Below the pieces are notes generated by a model. It saw nothing but the letters and a program-made list of their open reading frames with translations. It ran no database searches and had not been told where the DNA came from. Source: Acidobacteriota bacterium (lineage in GTDB: Bacteria; Acidobacteriota; Blastocatellia; Pyrinomonadales; Pyrinomonadaceae). From it: a stretch of 64,000 nucleotides of DNA. This document shows positions 26,092-34,959 of this stretch, piece by piece. Both the position numbers and the translations under genes were made by a program. Each line of letters starts with the position of its first letter. Positions within the stretch are counted from its first letter, which is position 1. The stretch spans positions 16,552 to 80,551 of the forward strand of contig JAFDVJ010000129.1 of the NCBI GenBank assembly GCA_018269075.1, given 5' to 3'.

Positions 26092-28947
26092 TTATTTTTT
26101 CAGCACATTAAACGCTTCGACTGTGAATCCGAAAACGAAACTCCGGCCGGGAGCGGGAGCCGACTGAAAATGCTCCCAGTAGAGTTTGTTCATAATATTG
26201 TCGATGCCCACGTTGATCGAGAATTTATACCGGTCGTTGCGCCAGTTGTAACCCGTCTTGAGCGACTGCTTATCGATCGGATTGGTGCTCGCGAACGAAC
26301 CGTAATTGATCAGCGTGGTGCCGACGAACTGACCGGGGTCGGCGCGCGTCACCCGGTTTTGATGCCGCCAGTTGTACTCGGCGAAAAATCTGCCCGATTT
26401 ATCCAGATACTGCAGACCGGCCAGCATCCGGAAAGGCGTGATGTTCGGCAGCGGGAAATCGGTCGCCGAACCGGTCAGCTTGATCGGCGTGTTCGGGCGA
26501 TTGTAAACCGCGTTCAGCTGCGCGATCTGGATCGTCGTCGGCGAATCGTTGCGGCCGTACAATGAGCCGAGCGAGATAAACGGATTGAGGCTTCCCCAAC
26601 CTTTGAGCGGAATGCTCGCTTCGCCGGTCGATTCGATGCCCCTGATCAATCCGCTGGCAAAATTGACGCGCGCGTTGATGCTGACGACGGCCTGCCCCGA
26701 AGCACAGCCGAACCCGACGGCTCCGGGACTTCCCGGCAGCCCCGGCGGAACCGGCGCGACGCAGTAGTTCTGGGCCGGCGCGTAGGCCAGGAAATCCACC
26801 AGCTTGTTATGGAAATAGCCGATCGAAAAGTTGAAGTATTTCTGCTGGACCTTGACGCCGACATCGTAGTTTTTACCTTTTTCGGGCGTCAGGTTGGGGT
26901 TGCCGACCACCAGCGAGGCAAAAAACGAGCCCGGCGAAAAGTTGCGGATCAGATAGCGCTCGGTGATGCCCGGTTCCCGATAGCTGTTCGCCCATCGGAA
27001 ATACGGGTTGATGCCCCACGGCAGGCGGCCGACGATGCCGAAATTGTAAGTCACCGAATTGTTGTTCGTATTGACCGAACCGGTGCCGCCGGCCAGTCTG
27101 ACCAGATCCGGGATCGAAGCCGCGAGGCTCGACAAAGCCCCGGGATTGGCGATCAGGCCCGGAGTTGCCGCATTCAGCGCTGCAAACTCGGTCGAAAGCG
27201 GAAAACCGTTGCCCGGCAGGCCGGTCGTCACCCAATTGTCGAAACGCATACCGCCGCTGACGCGGACCCACTTGATCCGGTCGAACTCGCCCTGCAGGTA
27301 AAAATTGTTGTCCGTGTACCTGGAAACCGGGGCGCTCGCGCCGATGGTCGCCGTCCCGGTGAAGACGCGGGCCGTTCCGAAACCGGCAAACGGGCTGGTA
27401 TAAAAGTAATCGTTCGAATTATCCTGCGTCCGCCCGCCGCCGACCGTCACCAGCATCCCGCGAAACGGGAGCAGCGAGGCCTGCAGATCGAGCCCGCTGG
27501 TTGAAACGGTGTTCAGATTATCCGTGAATGAGGCGCCCGAGAGCGTTCCGCTCGGGAGAGCGCCGGATCCGAAAACGGAGGGATTTCCGGTAAAAGTGGT
27601 CGCGTTCAGATAACTTCCGGTGGCTCCGGCGATATTCGTATAGTTGTAAAGGTTCTGCGGATAGGATAATTTCTGATAAAAATAGTTGACCGACAGCCTC
27701 GGAATAAATTTGGTGATGTCGAGGCCCTGATACCGGATGCCCCATTTATCGAAGCTGCGAAACGCGCTGTAACGTTCCTGGACTTCGTAGGGCGGGCCGG
27801 AAAAGGCGTTTCCGTGGTTTCCGTCGTCGCTGTTTAAATATCTTCCGCGAAAATTATGCTTCTCGCTGGGGAAGAACCAGAAATCGATCTGCTTGCCGTC
27901 GCCGTGTCCCTGTCCGTTGAGAATTTCGGCATTTTTCGGCAGCGCGAAGATCGTGTAGCTGGCGGCGGACTGAAAGGTCGTGCCGGCCGCGTTGGTCGGG
28001 ATGCTCCGAAAGAAATTGCCCATCGAAACATTTTCCGCGAGCGTCAGCTCGCCGCCGCCCATATTGTAATTCGCCAGCCGGTACATATTGGCGCTGACCC
28101 GCAGGGCCGCGAATTTGTTCGCCAGATTGACGGTCGTCGTGCCCCGGCGAATTCGACCGTTGCTGATGTAGGTGCCGTCGAAGCGGAGCCCAAGCAGCAT
28201 TCCGTCGGCCGGCCTCGTCGGGCTTTTCGTAATCAGATTGATCGTCCCGGCGATCGAATCCGAACCATAGAGGCTCGATCCGGAACCGGCCACGACTTCG
28301 ACGGCTTCGAGCTGCGAGGGATCGACGACGGCCATCGGCGCGCCGCTCGCGCCTGGGTCGATACGGGAATTATTGAGTTTTTCGCCGTCGATCACGAGCA
28401 GCACGCGGCTCGATGACAGACCGCGCAGCCGCGGCCGTTCGCGGGCCGGATTCGACTCGATCACGCCGATGTTCGGCGACCGTTCGACGGCCTCGAAGGT
28501 CGAGCGGGGAATCCTCTGTTCGATCTGTTCCGAGGTCGCGACGGTCACGACCTGCGGAATTTCAACGGCCAGCCGGTCGCTTCCCTTGCCGGCCGTGACC
28601 GTCACCACGTCTTTGATCGCTCCGGGAGAAATCGAAAAATCCTGCGTCACCTTACCGTCATCGGAAACAACGACGGTTTCGGCGGCCTCGGCAAAACCGA
28701 GGGCGGTCACCGTAACCCGGTAATTGCCCCCGCGCAAATTTGTAAATGAATACTGACCCGTCTTGTCGGTCGTGGTCGTCACTTTTTGACTGCTGGCGGT
28801 ATTCAGGGCCGTCACGGTCGCGCCGGCCACAACTGCGCCGTTGGAATCTTTGACCACGCCGCTTAACCCGGCGGTGGTTTGTCCAACCGCCATCAAACTG
28901 GCCAGGATTATCGTCAGACCGATAAGAAAGACTTTTTTACTAATCAT
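26092..28947 (-). CDS. TonB-dependent outer-membrane receptor with carboxypeptidase-like N-terminal domain
   Basis: A 951-residue outer-membrane receptor. After a signal peptide (VFLIGLTIILASLMAVG) comes a carboxypeptidase-regulatory-like beta-sandwich (AGLSGVVKDSNGAVVAGATV) at about residues 25-105, then the plug (IPQVVTVATSEQIEQRIPR and later VIDGEKLNNSRIDPG) and the barrel, ending in the C-terminal aromatic-type strand FGFTVEAFNVLKK. The start ATG at 28947 has aggagaatat upstream. It is divergent from the citryl-CoA-lyase-like gene, and two candidate GntR operators lie between them, so its expression is probably linked to the catabolic genes. The ligand is likely the cluster substrate (a large hydrophobic or chelated compound), but this is inference. 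Confidence 0.93.
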   Translation of the reverse strand: MISKKVFLIGLTIILASLMAVGQTTAGLSGVVKDSNGAVVAGATVTALNTASSQKVTTTTDKTGQYSFTNLRGGNYRVTVTALGFAEAAETVVVSDDGKVTQDFSISPGAIKDVVTVTAGKGSDRLAVEIPQVVTVATSEQIEQRIPRSTFEAVERSPNIGVIESNPARERPRLRGLSSSRVLLVIDGEKLNNSRIDPGASGAPMAVVDPSQLEAVEVVAGSGSSLYGSDSIAGTINLITKSPTRPADGMLLGLRFDGTYISNGRIRRGTTTVNLANKFAALRVSANMYRLANYNMGGGELTLAENVSMGNFFRSIPTNAAGTTFQSAASYTIFALPKNAEILNGQGHGDGKQIDFWFFPSEKHNFRGRYLNSDDGNHGNAFSGPPYEVQERYSAFRSFDKWGIRYQGLDITKFIPRLSVNYFYQKLSYPQNLYNYTNIAGATGSYLNATTFTGNPSVFGSGALPSGTLSGASFTDNLNTVSTSGLDLQASLLPFRGMLVTVGGGRTQDNSNDYFYTSPFAGFGTARVFTGTATIGASAPVSRYTDNNFYLQGEFDRIKWVRVSGGMRFDNWVTTGLPGNGFPLSTEFAALNAATPGLIANPGALSSLAASIPDLVRLAGGTGSVNTNNNSVTYNFGIVGRLPWGINPYFRWANSYREPGITERYLIRNFSPGSFFASLVVGNPNLTPEKGKNYDVGVKVQQKYFNFSIGYFHNKLVDFLAYAPAQNYCVAPVPPGLPGSPGAVGFGCASGQAVVSINARVNFASGLIRGIESTGEASIPLKGWGSLNPFISLGSLYGRNDSPTTIQIAQLNAVYNRPNTPIKLTGSATDFPLPNITPFRMLAGLQYLDKSGRFFAEYNWRHQNRVTRADPGQFVGTTLINYGSFASTNPIDKQSLKTGYNWRNDRYKFSINVGIDNIMNKLYWEHFQSAPAPGRSFVFGFTVEAFNVLKK

Positions 28948-28983
28948 ATATTCTCCTATCCGGCGATTAAACACGCATCGAAT

Positions 28984-29003
28984 TTATGTTAAAGTTAATA
29001 CAA
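28984..29003. promoter_or_regulatory. Candidate GntR operator, site 5
   Basis: TTATGTTAAAGTTAATACAA. The right half TTAATACAA is identical to the 32408 site, and overall it matches at 15 of 20 positions. It lies 37 bp upstream of the TonB receptor start. Confidence 0.6.
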
Positions 29004-29052
29004 CTTTCTGTAATAGGGATATTGACGAAATTACAGATGTTTGGCAATGTAT

Positions 29053-29072
29053 TTGTTATAGAATGCGAACAA
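29053..29072. promoter_or_regulatory. Candidate GntR operator, site 6
   Basis: TTGTTATAGAATGCGAACAA. The left half TTGTTATA is identical to the 32408 site and the ends TTGT...ACAA are kept. It lies 54 bp upstream of the citryl-CoA-lyase-like gene, in the same divergent region as site 5. Confidence 0.5.
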
Positions 29073-29125
29073 ATGTAACTTATCGCACATCCGGTTAATT
29101 TGTCAACAAAATTGATTATATCTTT

Positions 29126-29878
29126 ATGACCTTTTTGCGAAAAACTTCAATTTCCTGGGTCGAAGCCGAAAAAATCACGCTTCGCGGCCGCCGGATCGAG
29201 GAATTAATGGGAAATCGAAGTTACGGCGATGTGCTTTTTCTGCTTTTGATCGGGAAATCTCCGACGCCGGAGCAATCGCGGATGCTCGAAGCGATCGTCG
29301 TTTCGGTGATCGACCACGGCGTGACCCCGCCCTCGACGATCGCCGCGGTAACCGTCGCGAACACCGGAGGCGGTTTGAGCTCGGCCGTCGCGGCCGGAAT
29401 TCTGGCGATCAATAAATATCACGGCGGGGCCGTCGAAGACGCGATGGCGGCGATCGGCGAAGCGGTCGAATTACAGCGGACGGAGGGGCTCGATGCAAAG
29501 CCGGCCGCCGAAAAACTGGTTTCCCGTTACAAGGACAACGGCCGCCGGATCTCGGGTTTCGGACACCGGTTTCACGCCGCCGATCCGCGCACGATCCGGT
29601 TGTTCGAGCTGGCCCGCGAATTAAAGATCGCCGGCCCGTTTATCGAACAGGCCGAGGTTTTGGAAAAGGTGCTCACCGAAAAAACGGGAAAGAACCTGCC
29701 GATCAACGCCGACGGGGCGATTGCGGCCTGTCTTTTGGAAATGAATTTCCCGCCGAAGATCGCCAACGGCATTTTTATCATTGCGCGGGTCGCCGGGCTG
29801 GTCGCCCACGCGGTCGAGGAACAGGAAAAAAATCCGCCGATGCGCACGGTCGATGCCGGCAATTACGAATTCGAATAG
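29126..29878 (+). CDS. Citryl-CoA-lyase-like small citrate synthase homologue
   Basis: A 250-residue, shortened citrate synthase fold, as in citryl-CoA lyase and the C-terminal half of ATP-citrate lyase. The three catalytic residues can be placed: His 99 (AINKYHGGAVED), His 147 (SGFGHRFHAADPRT) and Asp 196 (INADGAIAACLLEM). It would cleave or form a citryl-, malyl- or similar hydroxyacyl-CoA. Further along lie PrpD and a two-subunit CoA-ligase, and together they resemble a split citrate-cleavage module (citryl-CoA synthetase plus lyase) applied to an unusual acid. Divergent from the TonB receptor. The actual substrate is unknown. Confidence 0.88.
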   Translation: MTFLRKTSISWVEAEKITLRGRRIEELMGNRSYGDVLFLLLIGKSPTPEQSRMLEAIVVSVIDHGVTPPSTIAAVTVANTGGGLSSAVAAGILAINKYHGGAVEDAMAAIGEAVELQRTEGLDAKPAAEKLVSRYKDNGRRISGFGHRFHAADPRTIRLFELARELKIAGPFIEQAEVLEKVLTEKTGKNLPINADGAIAACLLEMNFPPKIANGIFIIARVAGLVAHAVEEQEKNPPMRTVDAGNYEFE

Positions 29879-29905
29879 AATATTGATGCCACTATACACG
29901 AGACG

Positions 29906-30451
29906 ATGAAACAAGAAATTATTAAAATCCTGCCCGAAATCGAACTGATTCAAGACCCGGAGCTGCGTGATCAAACCGCTCAGGTCTGGGAAGATGCGAT
30001 TATCGACGGGGGCTGGACGATCGCAGCGATTTTGAAAATGCCGTTCAGCGTTCACGTCGAAAACTGCACCATCACCTTTATCGAACACGTGCGCACCGTC
30101 TGCAAAATGTGTATCGCCGTTTCCGATGTCCTGACCGAGTCTTACGGCGACCGGGCCCGGATCGATTACGATACCCTGATTGCCGGAGCATTGCTGGCGG
30201 ACGTCGGCAAACTGATCGAATACGAAGAAAAAGACGGTCGGATCACCAAAGCCGGTCGCGGCCGGCATCTCCGGCACCCGTTTTCCGGCGTCGCGATGTC
30301 GCACGCCCGCGGAGTTCCTCCGGAAGTTCAGCATATCATCGCGACGCATTCGAAAGAGGGCGAGATGATGATTCGCTCGAACGAATCGGTTATTTTTCAC
30401 CACGCGGATTTTATCGATTTCGATCTGGTCAGTAAAAAAAGACCGTTTTAA
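29906..30451 (+). CDS. HD-domain-like protein with an altered HD motif
   Basis: A 181-residue protein with a fold pattern of the HD/HDIG phosphohydrolase family: HVRTVCKMCIA (His 61), then AGALLADVGKLIEYE where the His-Asp pair is replaced by Ala-Asp (Ala 98, Asp 99), LRHPFSGVAMS, IIATHSKEGE and IFHHADFIDFDL at the end. Other candidate metal-ligand histidines are present. The change may remove phosphohydrolase activity or alter metal choice. It lies 27 bp after the lyase-like gene and 48 bp before PrpD, in one operon. Catalysis or a structural role cannot be told apart. Confidence 0.7.
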   Translation: MKQEIIKILPEIELIQDPELRDQTAQVWEDAIIDGGWTIAAILKMPFSVHVENCTITFIEHVRTVCKMCIAVSDVLTESYGDRARIDYDTLIAGALLADVGKLIEYEEKDGRITKAGRGRHLRHPFSGVAMSHARGVPPEVQHIIATHSKEGEMMIRSNESVIFHHADFIDFDLVSKKRPF

Positions 30452-30499
30452 GCCTTTGCGGTATTTACCGTCCCGATTTTTATTAACCATTCAGCAGTA

Positions 30500-31873
30500 A
30501 TGAATAGAATGACGATTTCTCAACAATGGGCCGAGTTCGCCGTCAATCTGAGGTTTGAAGACCTGCCCCCCGAGTCGGTCGCGGCCGCGAAAATGTTTTT
30601 GTTCGACGGTTTCGGCTGCGCGCTCGGCGGCTCGAAAACCGCGGATTTTCAAATTTTGGAAGGGACGTTCCGCGAAATCGGCGGCCCCGGCGAATGCTCC
30701 GTGATCGGCTCGGATCTGAAAACCGACGTCCGCAGCGCGAGCCTCATCAATGGGCTGGCGATTCGCGCCCTCGATTACAACGACGTTTACTGGAAACAGG
30801 ACCCTTCGCACCCGAGCGACCTGCTGCCGGCCGCGTTCTCGGTCGGCGAACGACAGCGCGCCGGCGGAAAGGAATTGCTGACGGCGATCGTGCTCGCCTA
30901 CGAGTTTGAAATGCGGCTGATGGAGGCGGCTTTTCCGGGAATTCGCGAATTGGGTCTCCATCACGCCAGTCTGACCGCCTTCGCCTCGCCGTTCGTCGCC
31001 GGCCGGATGCTGAATCTGAACGCCGAACAGATGGCGAATGCCGCCGGCATTTCCGGTTCCCACAATATCACGCTCGGCGCGGTGACGGCCGGAACCCTCA
31101 CGATGATGAAAAACACGGTCGATCCGATGGCGACCGAAAGCGGGGTTTTCGCCGCCCTCATCGCGCAAAAGGGTTTTCGCGGCCCGGCTCCGATTTTCGA
31201 GGGCCGCGAGGGGCTCTTCGAAGCGATCGGAAAAGCCTGGAAACCCGAGGTCCTGACCGAAAACCTCGGAAAAACCTATAAGATCATCGATTGTTCGATC
31301 AAGCCATTTCCCTCCGAAGCACTCACTCACGCCCCGATCTCGGCGGTTCTGGATTTGGTCGTCGAACACGATCTGCGCCCCGAACACATCGAAAAAATCG
31401 AGATCTTCACGCTCAAACGAGCCGCGGAAATTCTGGCCGACGAGAAAAAATACGTCATCGATTCGCGTGAAACGGCGGATCATTCGCTTCCCTACTGCAT
31501 CGCCGCAGCGGTCGTCCGCCGCCACCTGACGCCGCACGAATTTTCGCCCGAATCATTGAAGAACGAAGAAATTTTGGCCGTCGTCCCGAAGGTTCGGGCG
31601 GTTCTCGAACCCTCGTTCGAAGAGCGTTTCCCGGCCGAACAGCCCTGCAAAGTCGTGATCACCGGCTCCGACGGAACGGTTTACCGGCGGAAGCGGGCCT
31701 ACCCGAAAGGCGATCCGCGCGATCAGCTTTCGACGGCCGAGCTCAAACAGAAATTCGCGGTTCTGGCCGAGGGAATTCTCGACCGGCCGCGGTGCGAGAC
31801 GGTTTACGATGCCGTCCAGAATCTGGAGGCCGCCGACGATATCGGCGAACTGATGAGCCTGCTGACCAAATAA
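30500..31873 (+). CDS. MmgE/PrpD-family dehydratase/decarboxylase
   Basis: A 457-residue member of the MmgE/PrpD family (2-methylcitrate dehydratase, cis-aconitate decarboxylase, iminodisuccinate epimerase). Typical parts are FDGFGCALGGSKT near the start, SLINGLAIRALDYNDVYW with the conserved Asp, HPSDLLPAAFSVGER, GISGSHNITLGAVTAG and the C-terminal KPFPSEALTHAPISAVLDL. It probably hydrates or dehydrates, or decarboxylates, an unsaturated tricarboxylate or dicarboxylate in the cytoplasm. Its position between a citryl-CoA-lyase-like protein and a CoA-ligase pair fits a citrate-like intermediate. The exact reaction is open. Confidence 0.9.
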   Translation: MNRMTISQQWAEFAVNLRFEDLPPESVAAAKMFLFDGFGCALGGSKTADFQILEGTFREIGGPGECSVIGSDLKTDVRSASLINGLAIRALDYNDVYWKQDPSHPSDLLPAAFSVGERQRAGGKELLTAIVLAYEFEMRLMEAAFPGIRELGLHHASLTAFASPFVAGRMLNLNAEQMANAAGISGSHNITLGAVTAGTLTMMKNTVDPMATESGVFAALIAQKGFRGPAPIFEGREGLFEAIGKAWKPEVLTENLGKTYKIIDCSIKPFPSEALTHAPISAVLDLVVEHDLRPEHIEKIEIFTLKRAAEILADEKKYVIDSRETADHSLPYCIAAAVVRRHLTPHEFSPESLKNEEILAVVPKVRAVLEPSFEERFPAEQPCKVVITGSDGTVYRRKRAYPKGDPRDQLSTAELKQKFAVLAEGILDRPRCETVYDAVQNLEAADDIGELMSLLTK

Positions 31874-31896
31874 ACCCGGCCGCTCGCGGAGAAAAT

Positions 31897-32211
31897 ATGA
31901 TTTATCTCGTCATTCAGGGCAAAATCAAAAACGGTGCGGAGGAGATCTACACCGCCTACTTAAAGGGCGTTGCTCCGCTGATGGAGGAATACGGCGTCAG
32001 CGTCGAGCTCGTCGGAGCCGGTCTCGATTGCGAATTCACCAACCGTACGCATCCCCAGAACGCGGTGCTGAAATTCGGTGACCGCGAAACGCTCGAGCGT
32101 TTTCTCGGCGACGAAAGATATCTGCTGATCAAACAGAATTTTCGCGATCGGGCCTACGAATACCTCGATTTGAGCGTTTTCGAAGGCCGTCCGCCCCGTC
32201 GTTTCGATTGA
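31897..32211 (+). CDS. Small DUF1330-like ferredoxin-fold protein
   Basis: A 104-residue protein, start ATG 31897 with cggag upstream, 23 bp after the PrpD gene. MIYLVIQGKIKNGAEEIYTA and the block FGDRETLERFLGDERY resemble DUF1330/YCII-like dimeric alpha-beta barrels that bind or isomerise small acids. It has no catalytic motif that I can name. Probable partner in the same operon as PrpD and the lyase-like protein. Confidence 0.7.
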   Translation: MIYLVIQGKIKNGAEEIYTAYLKGVAPLMEEYGVSVELVGAGLDCEFTNRTHPQNAVLKFGDRETLERFLGDERYLLIKQNFRDRAYEYLDLSVFEGRPPRRFD

Positions 32212-32407
32212 ATTTTCCCGATTCCCCGAAATCGAGCACCGGCGCGATTCTGCATTCGCCGGCCACTCGGATTTCGCGCGGGAACGCCGGAAATCGCCGT
32301 TCGCATCCGGGGTCGGTTTGAAGCCCCGTTTTGACGCCGGCCCGGTCTCCCGAGCGGGTCGCGCCGGATGAAAATTTAACCGGAATAAATTTGAAACCGG
32401 CGGAAAT

Positions 32408-32427
32408 TTGTTATAAACTTAATACAA
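32408..32427 (+). promoter_or_regulatory. Candidate GntR operator, site 7 (best match)
   Basis: TTGTTATAAACTTAATACAA, the most symmetric of the set: its two halves TTGTTATAA and TTAATACAA pair with only two differences. It ends 5 bp before the GTG start of the CoA-ligase gene, so binding would also cover the translation-initiation region of any transcript starting nearby. Confidence 0.75.
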
Positions 32428-32432
32428 ATATT

Positions 32433-33938
32433 GTGGCCCAACTGCACGAGTACAGAGCGAAGCGAATTCTGGCCGGGAACGGGATCGAGATCCCGGCCGG
32501 CGAAGCGGCCTTCGACGCCGTCAAAGCCGGAGAAATCGCCCGCCGACTGGGCGGCGAAATCGTCGTCAAGGCCCAGATCCATTCGACTTCGCGGGCGGCC
32601 GCCGGCGGCGTCAGGTTTGCCGAAACACCCGTCGAAGCCGAAAAAATCGCGTCCGAAATGCTCGGTCAAGAATTCGCCGGCAATCTGTGCGAGGCCGTCC
32701 TGATCGATGAAAAAGTCGAGATCGTCAGAGAGTTTTACGTCGGTTTCACGGTCGACACGGCCCTTAAACGGCCGGCCCTGCTGTTTTCCGACGCGGGCGG
32801 CAGCGGGATCGAAGACCGCGCCGGATCGCTGAAAAAACTCGTCTGCTCGATCCGTCGCGAGCCGACGACGGCCGAGCTCGAAAGCCTCTGCGGCGACGGC
32901 AGAATCGCCGCTATTTTGAAGCAGCTTTACCGGGTCGCCAAAAAGACGGATGCGCGGACGATCGAGATCAATCCGCTGGCGTTATTGAAGGACGGACGGC
33001 TGATCGCGCTCGATTGCCGGCTTTCGGTCGACGATTACGCCGAATATCGACAAAAGGAGCTCGGCATCGAAATCGCCCGCGAGCTCGGCCACACGCCGAC
33101 GAGGCTGGAAAAGATCGCCTGGGAAATCGAAAAGGACGACTTTCGCGGGACGTTTTTCTTCGTCGAGATCCCGGATGACAAAACCGGCGTCCGCGACCCG
33201 CAGCCGGCGATCCGGATCGGCTTTCACGGGGCCGGCGGCGGCGGTTCGATGGCCTCGCTCGACGCCGCCCAGAGAAACAATCTGGCGCCCGCCTGTTACG
33301 TCGATACGAGCGGCAACCCGCCGGCTTCGAAGGTTTACCGGGCGGCGCGGATCATCCTTTCGATTCCCGGAATTCGCGGATATTTTTTAAGCGGTTCGGG
33401 CGTCGCCAGCCAGGAGCAGTTCGGTCTGGCGCGGGCCGTCCTGAAGGCTTTTCTGGAAATCCGGCCTAACATTCCCGCGGTTTTACGGCTCGGCGGCAAC
33501 GGCGAGGACATTGCCCGCGAAATGGTCGAACGCTACGCCGAATATCTGCCCGCGCCGATCGAGGCGTATCGGAAAACGGACACCGCGGATTTTTGCGCGG
33601 CCCGTTTGCGGGAGCTGATCGAAAATGGTTATTGCCGGGCTCAAAGCGGGGTCAAAACCGCGGAAAAGGCCTTTGAAAGCGATTACACGTTCCGGACCAG
33701 AACCGGCACGGTTTCGTTCAACCACAAGGCCTTAAACGACTTTTCGGCCGCCAAGATCGTCGACGCCTGTCCGGCCGGGATCCTGAAGCTCGACGCGAAC
33801 CGGAAACCGGTTTTGGCGGTCGAAGCCGCCGAGGCCGAACGCGGAAAATGTACGGAGTGTCTGGCCTGCGAATTCGCCTGTCTGGAACTGGGTTTGAAAG
33901 CGGTCAAAATCGATTTTCCGATCGACGGTCTCGCTTAA
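32433..33938 (+). CDS. Succinyl/citryl-CoA-synthetase-like large subunit fused to a FixX-like ferredoxin domain
   Basis: A 501-residue protein. The N-terminus VAQLHEYRAKRILA is the start of SucC-type ATP-grasp subunits, so I place the start at GTG 32433. Residues about 1-230 form the ATP-grasp part (EIVVKAQIHSTSRAAAGGV, IEINPLALLKDGRLIALD) and 245-400 the CoA-ligase half (GFHGAGGGGSMASLDAAQ, GSGVASQEQFGLARAV). The last 80 residues look like a FixX-type ferredoxin with CPAGIL (Cys 446) and CTECLACEFAC (Cys 473, 476, 479, 483), enough for one [4Fe-4S] cluster. No such tail belongs to ordinary SucC. The small subunit gene follows at 34009. Function: probable CoA activation of a di- or tricarboxylate with a redox or structural addition. 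Confidence 0.85.
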   Translation: MAQLHEYRAKRILAGNGIEIPAGEAAFDAVKAGEIARRLGGEIVVKAQIHSTSRAAAGGVRFAETPVEAEKIASEMLGQEFAGNLCEAVLIDEKVEIVREFYVGFTVDTALKRPALLFSDAGGSGIEDRAGSLKKLVCSIRREPTTAELESLCGDGRIAAILKQLYRVAKKTDARTIEINPLALLKDGRLIALDCRLSVDDYAEYRQKELGIEIARELGHTPTRLEKIAWEIEKDDFRGTFFFVEIPDDKTGVRDPQPAIRIGFHGAGGGGSMASLDAAQRNNLAPACYVDTSGNPPASKVYRAARIILSIPGIRGYFLSGSGVASQEQFGLARAVLKAFLEIRPNIPAVLRLGGNGEDIAREMVERYAEYLPAPIEAYRKTDTADFCAARLRELIENGYCRAQSGVKTAEKAFESDYTFRTRTGTVSFNHKALNDFSAAKIVDACPAGILKLDANRKPVLAVEAAEAERGKCTECLACEFACLELGLKAVKIDFPIDGLA

Positions 33939-34008
33939 CGATTTTTTTACGGAACCGGTATCGAATTGCGATCTCCGATCGTCCGGATGAAACTCCCCGT
34001 TTTGATTG

Positions 34009-34920
34009 ATGTCAATACTTATCGATGAAAACAAAAAGGTTATCGTTCAGGGCATCACCGGACGCGAGGGCTCGGTGCGGGCGAAGCTGATGCTCGATTA
34101 CGGCACCCATATCGTCGGCGGCTGCACGCCGGGCCGCGGCGGGCAGGAAGTTCACGGGCTGCCGGTTTTCGACACGGTCCGGGAGAGCGTCGATCAGCTC
34201 GGAAAAATCGACGTCAGCGTGATTTTCGTGCCGGCTCCGCGCGTCAAAGCGGCGGCGATCGAGGCTTTCGAAGCCGGGATTCCGCTGGTCGCGCTGATCG
34301 CCGACCGGGTGCCGCTCTTCGACGTTCTGGAAATCTGCGAAGTCGCCGACGAACTCGGCGCGAAATTCGTCGGCCCCAATACGGTCGGCGTGATGTCGCC
34401 GGAAAAAGCGGTTTTGGGGATGATGGGCGGCCGGGCGGAAACCGCGCGGGAATGGTTTCATCGAGGCCCCGTCGGCATAATGTCGAGAAGCGGCGGCCTT
34501 TCGGCCTCGACCGGCTACTACATCTGCCGGACCGGCATCGGAATCTCGACGATCTGCCACGTCGGCGGCGATGCGGTGATCGGCCTGACCTTTCCGGAAA
34601 TCGCCGGGCTGTTCGAAGACGACGCGGAAACCGAAACGATCGTGATGATCGGCGAAATCGGCGGCACGCAGGAAGAACAGGTCGCCGATCTGATCGAAGC
34701 CGGCCGGATAACCAAGCCGGTCGTCGCTTACATCGGCGGAAAATCGGCCCGCGCCGGCACGCGCTACTCGCACGCCGGCGCGATCATCGAGGGCGGGAAA
34801 GGGACGTGGCAGGGGAAGGTCGACCGCCTGCGGGAAGTCGGCGCGGTGATCGTCGACCAATTCGGCGACATTTTCAAGACGGTGCAGGAAATTTCCGGCG
34901 CCCGCCGGAGCGTCGTTTAA
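34009..34920 (+). CDS. Succinyl/citryl-CoA-synthetase-like small (alpha) subunit
   Basis: A 303-residue SucD-type subunit. It begins with NKKVIVQGITGREGSVRAKL, has the Rossmann CoA-binding part with HIVGGCTPGRGG, then VGIMSRSGGLSASTGYYI, and the phosphorylated active-site His 255 in TRYSHAGAIIEGG. Together with the fused large subunit it would make a CoA ester from a carboxylic acid using ATP or GTP. The start is ATG 34009; a TTG at 34006 is also in frame. It may be a citryl-CoA, malyl-CoA or succinyl-CoA type ligase; the neighbouring lyase-like protein favours a cleavable hydroxyacid. Confidence 0.92.
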   Translation: MSILIDENKKVIVQGITGREGSVRAKLMLDYGTHIVGGCTPGRGGQEVHGLPVFDTVRESVDQLGKIDVSVIFVPAPRVKAAAIEAFEAGIPLVALIADRVPLFDVLEICEVADELGAKFVGPNTVGVMSPEKAVLGMMGGRAETAREWFHRGPVGIMSRSGGLSASTGYYICRTGIGISTICHVGGDAVIGLTFPEIAGLFEDDAETETIVMIGEIGGTQEEQVADLIEAGRITKPVVAYIGGKSARAGTRYSHAGAIIEGGKGTWQGKVDRLREVGAVIVDQFGDIFKTVQEISGARRSVV

Positions 34921-34959
34921 TCGCCGTTTGCGGTTTCAGCCAAAAATTCGGAGAAAATT

